Program-made: the position numbers and the translations under genes
Shown here: piece after piece, positions 61,515 to 64,000 of the stretch
How the letters are laid out: every line of letters begins with the position of its first letter
How positions within the stretch are numbered: the stretch's first letter is position 1
Notes under the pieces: generated by a model
Seen by the model: the letters and a program-made list of their open reading frames with translations, nothing else
Told to the model about the DNA's origin: nothing
Database searches by the model: none
Assembly (NCBI RefSeq): GCF_001421885.1
Contig: NZ_LMLH01000031.1
Location: forward strand, 2,436-66,435
Direction: 5' to 3'
Origin: Pseudomonas sp. Leaf48
GTDB taxonomy: Bacteria > Pseudomonadota > Gammaproteobacteria > Pseudomonadales > Pseudomonadaceae
DNA: 64,000 nt

Positions 61515-62750
61515 ATGCAAAATGGTGACTTGACCCATGAAGCCCTGGCCAGCCTTGGCCTCGACCTCACGCGCTACAACCAGTTGGTGGGCGAGATCTA
61601 TGAAGGCGCCCTCGATCCGAAACTGATGGCTCACGCCCTCAGAAGCTTTCTAAAGCTCTACGATGCCAACTACGTCACCTTGATTTTGCGGGTGCCGGAT
61701 CAACCTGATACCGGCGTCATGATCATCGTCGGCGACATCGAAGGTGCCGGTGATGTCTGCTACATGACCTACCCGCAAACCAATTCGCCTTTTTCCAACC
61801 AGCCGCTGGACCATGTGTTCACCGTGGACGACCTCATGAGCCCCACGCAATGGGAGCAGAACGGGTACTACAAGATGTTTTGCGAACCCTTTGACGTGTA
61901 CCACCTGATGTGTGCCGATATTTCCACCCCGGACGGCGGAAAGCTGCGCTTTCGCATGACTCGCCCCAAACGGGGCTCCAACTTCTCTGCCCACGACCGG
62001 GCGGTGTGCGCCAGTTTCCTGCCTCACCTGCGACGTGCTTCGCAACTGCATAACCTGCGAGACCGCAGCGAATCGCTTAGCGAGTTGTACTCCCAGGCCA
62101 TCAGCCGGTTATCGGTCGCGACCCTGGTGCTCGACGAAAGCGGCAGCGTGTTGCAAATCAATCCGGTGGCCCAGGAAATCCTCGCCCGTTCCGATGGCCT
62201 GAAACTGGTGGGTGGGCGCCTGGAGGCTACGTATCCCAGCGACAACCGTGAACTGCAACGCCTGATTCGTGGCGCGTTCTGCCCGGATGCGCCGAAAAGC
62301 GCCGAGGCCATGTCGGTGACGCGCCCCTCGGGACTGGTCAACCTTGGCGTGGTGGTCGAGTCGATTCCGTCTCTGGACTGGGCCGAGGAGAAGGGCCAGC
62401 CAGCGGCGCTGGTGTACATCCGCGATGCGTCGAGCAAGTCCCTGGCCAGCGAAGTGGTGACCAAGCAACTGTTCAACCTGACCAAGGCCGAAACCGCCCT
62501 GGCCATGGAACTGGCCAACGGCTTGTCCCTTGAGGAAGCTGCCGAGGTTTTGAGTATCCGGCGCAATACTGCGCGGGCGCACTTGCGCTCGATCTTCTCC
62601 AAGACCGGCGTGCGGCGCCAGACCGAACTGGTGCGCATCATGCTCAACAGCGTGGTGGCCCTGGGCAAGCCCCAACTGGCGTTGAAAATGACCGAGAAAA
62701 TCAAGGTGCCGCCACTTCAACTGGCCGTGCCGATCTATCGTCAGGCCTGA
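61515..62750 (+). CDS. LuxR-type transcriptional regulator, likely master of the island
   Basis: A 411-residue regulator. The C-terminal LuxR helix-turn-helix lies at about 320-375 (NLTKAETALAMELANGLSLE, then EAAEVLSIRRNTARAHLRSI and FSKTGVRRQTELVRIML). The long N-terminal part (1-300) contains PAS-like sensory segments (LVLDESGSVLQINPVAQEIL near 205). It is the only activator-type gene in the island and is a good candidate to bind the repeated 19-bp sites, which sit at class II activator positions. No such site was seen upstream of its own start; a hairpin lies at 61434-61454. Confidence 0.85.
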   Translation: MQNGDLTHEALASLGLDLTRYNQLVGEIYEGALDPKLMAHALRSFLKLYDANYVTLILRVPDQPDTGVMIIVGDIEGAGDVCYMTYPQTNSPFSNQPLDHVFTVDDLMSPTQWEQNGYYKMFCEPFDVYHLMCADISTPDGGKLRFRMTRPKRGSNFSAHDRAVCASFLPHLRRASQLHNLRDRSESLSELYSQAISRLSVATLVLDESGSVLQINPVAQEILARSDGLKLVGGRLEATYPSDNRELQRLIRGAFCPDAPKSAEAMSVTRPSGLVNLGVVVESIPSLDWAEEKGQPAALVYIRDASSKSLASEVVTKQLFNLTKAETALAMELANGLSLEEAAEVLSIRRNTARAHLRSIFSKTGVRRQTELVRIMLNSVVALGKPQLALKMTEKIKVPPLQLAVPIYRQA

Positions 62751-62812
62751 TCCTGCAAACCCGCCACCGGGCCATCCTGCCCTGTGGCGCGGTCATTGAT
62801 GCAGCGCATTTT

Positions 62813-62831
62813 TTAGTCCGCACGGACGATG
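62813..62831 (+). promoter_or_regulatory. Island operator, site 9 (HsdA-like gene)
   Basis: TTAGTCCGCACGGACGATG. The -10-like GATACT at 62853-62858 puts the centre near -43. Centre 63 bases from the start. Confidence 0.77.
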
Positions 62832-62884
62832 CCGTCCCGTGATCGCCCTGTCGATACTGGGCGGACCAATCACGGAGAACCACC

Positions 62885-63652
62885 ATGCCAATTACAGCCA
62901 TCACCGGCAGTGCCTCGGGAATCGGGGCCGCCGTATCCGCCGCCATGCGCGCTGCCGGGCATCAGGTTATCGGTATCGATCGCAGCAACGCCGAAGTGAT
63001 CGCCGATCTGTCCACCCCCCAGGGGCGTGACGCGGCCATCTCGCAAGTGCTTGAACTCAGTGGCGGTGTCCTTGACGGGTTGATCTGCTGCGCTGGGGTC
63101 GGTGTCACCGCGCCAAGCAGCGGCCTGATCCTTGCGGTCAATTACTTTGGCGTCAGCCAGTTGCTCGACGGCCTGCAGGGGGCTTTGGTCAAGGGCCAGC
63201 AACCGGCGGCGCTTGTGATCGGTTCGGTGGCGGCCACTCATTCGGGGCCAGAGGGCCAAGCGCAGATCGAAGCGATGATCGCCGGCGATGAGGCCCGGGC
63301 GCTGCAATTGGCCAACAGCCTCGGCCAGCCGCACGTCGCCTATGCCGCTTCCAAATACGCCATCAGCCAACATACCCGCAGCCTGGCCGTGAGCTGGGGC
63401 AAGCAGGGCATGCGGGTGAACGTGGTTGCGCCGGGCGCGGTCGAAACTCCGTTGCACCAGGCTTCGCTGGACGATGCACGTTTTGGCAAGTCGACACGTG
63501 AGTTCGTTGCGCCACTGGGTCGCGCCGGGCAACCTGCGGAAATTGCAGCTGTGGTCGCTTTCCTGCAATCGCCGCAGGCTTCGTTTATCCACGGCAGCGT
63601 GTTGTTCGTCGATGGCGGCATGGATGCGATGGTCCGTGCCTCGCGCTTCTAA
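62885..63652 (+). CDS. hsdA: 3-alpha-hydroxysteroid dehydrogenase/carbonyl reductase, HsdA-like
   Basis: A 255-residue SDR closely like the Comamonas HsdA type. N-terminal ITGSASGIGAAVSAAMRAAG; the Asp for NAD preference is in VIGIDRSNAEVIADLSTPQG; the distinctive GLICCAGVGV and NYFGVSQLLDG; catalytic VIGSVAATH (Ser) and YAASK near 155-160; C-terminal ETPLHQASLDDARFGKSTRE and SVLFVDGGMDAMVRASRF. It oxidises a 3-alpha-hydroxyl to a ketone, the first step before KstD. Has its own operator 63 bases upstream. AAAGGAAC follows for the next SDR gene. Confidence 0.85.
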   Translation: MPITAITGSASGIGAAVSAAMRAAGHQVIGIDRSNAEVIADLSTPQGRDAAISQVLELSGGVLDGLICCAGVGVTAPSSGLILAVNYFGVSQLLDGLQGALVKGQQPAALVIGSVAATHSGPEGQAQIEAMIAGDEARALQLANSLGQPHVAYAASKYAISQHTRSLAVSWGKQGMRVNVVAPGAVETPLHQASLDDARFGKSTREFVAPLGRAGQPAEIAAVVAFLQSPQASFIHGSVLFVDGGMDAMVRASRF

Positions 63653-63664
63653 AAAGGAACTTCC

Positions 63665-64000
63665 ATGAACAAAGTGGCATTCATCACCGGCGCCAGCCGG
63701 GGTATCGGCCGCGAGGCGGCGCTGGCGTTTGCCCGCGCCGGTTTCGACCTGGCGATCAGCGCCCGAACCCTCAACGAAGGTGAACAACATGAGCACGCCC
63801 TGCGCGACGCCGCCGGGGCGCCGCTGGCCGGCAGCCTCAACGGTACTGCTCAGTCTTTGCGCGAGCTTGGTTGCCGGGTACTCGTGGTGCCGATGGACCT
63901 GCTCGACAGCGCTTCGGCCCTGGCCGCCTGTCAGGCGGTACTGACCGAGTACGGACGCATCGACGTGCTGATCAACAACGCGATCTACCAAGGCAGCGAC
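63665..64000 (+). CDS. Short-chain dehydrogenase/reductase, truncated by window end
   Basis: The first 112 codons of an SDR gene running off the right edge: cofactor motif ITGASRGIGREAALAFARAG near residues 7-26 and NNAIYQ near 103, where NNAG is more usual. An insertion around residues 38-65 makes it longer than the other SDRs in this region, in the way of some hydroxysteroid dehydrogenase-like and peroxisomal-type SDRs. 12 bases after the HsdA-like stop, with AAAGGAAC in front, so the same operon. Incomplete; end not seen. Confidence 0.8.
   Translation, partial: MNKVAFITGASRGIGREAALAFARAGFDLAISARTLNEGEQHEHALRDAAGAPLAGSLNGTAQSLRELGCRVLVVPMDLLDSASALAACQAVLTEYGRIDVLINNAIYQGSD

Overview
The window is a piece of a Pseudomonas chromosome, most likely the P. 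fluorescens lineage. Evidence: the gene order tig-clpP-clpX-lon-hupB-ppiD, an Arg-His-Leu-His tRNA group, high GC, and many REP-type inverted repeats of the 'gtgggagcgggcttgctcgc' kind. No integrase, transposase, CRISPR array or phage gene was seen.

Positions 1-23650 are ordinary core genome. They hold a YceH-family protein, a DUF1993 protein, the Ser/Thr symporter SstT, an MFS exporter, NhaR, a small lipoprotein, TerC, a C39-like lipoprotein without its Cys, two small acidic proteins, PbpG, FolD, four tRNAs, trigger factor, ClpP, ClpX, Lon, HU-beta, PpiD, a DUF2242 lipoprotein, an AraC regulator and a nitrilase-fold protein without its catalytic residues. A tRNA-Asp-like element lies between hupB and ppiD.

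From about 23.8 kb to the end is one large catabolic island whose gene families point to steroid or bile-acid-like compounds. Ring-modifying candidates are a KstD-like 3-ketosteroid dehydrogenase, a second FAD dehydrogenase, an HsdA-like 3-alpha-hydroxysteroid dehydrogenase, other SDRs, an Old Yellow Enzyme and an NTF2-fold protein. Side-chain candidates are two acyl-CoA synthetases, two pairs of acyl-CoA dehydrogenases, a MaoC protein, two MaoC/DUF35 fusions with opposite domain order, two Ltp2-type thiolase-fold aldolases, an enoyl-CoA hydratase and an aldehyde dehydrogenase. This inventory fits a side chain shortened by two aldolytic rounds with an aldehyde intermediate. Envelope genes are DUF1329, DUF1302, a YCF48 propeller and an RND/MMPL permease; two similar MFS carriers are also present. 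No ring-cleavage genes (kshAB, hsaACD type) are in the window, so these must lie beyond the right edge or elsewhere if the substrate is a steroid.

The most striking signal is regulatory. Nine copies of a 19-bp partial dyad (consensus NTAGTC-N5-GGACGATG, core GTC-N6-GAC) sit upstream of nearly every island transcription unit. In each case a -10-like hexamer lies at the distance that would place the site near -42, and one site appears to serve two divergent promoters. A LuxR-type regulator encoded inside the island is the best candidate to bind it; a TetR regulator at the left edge is the alternative. The island therefore looks like a single regulon.
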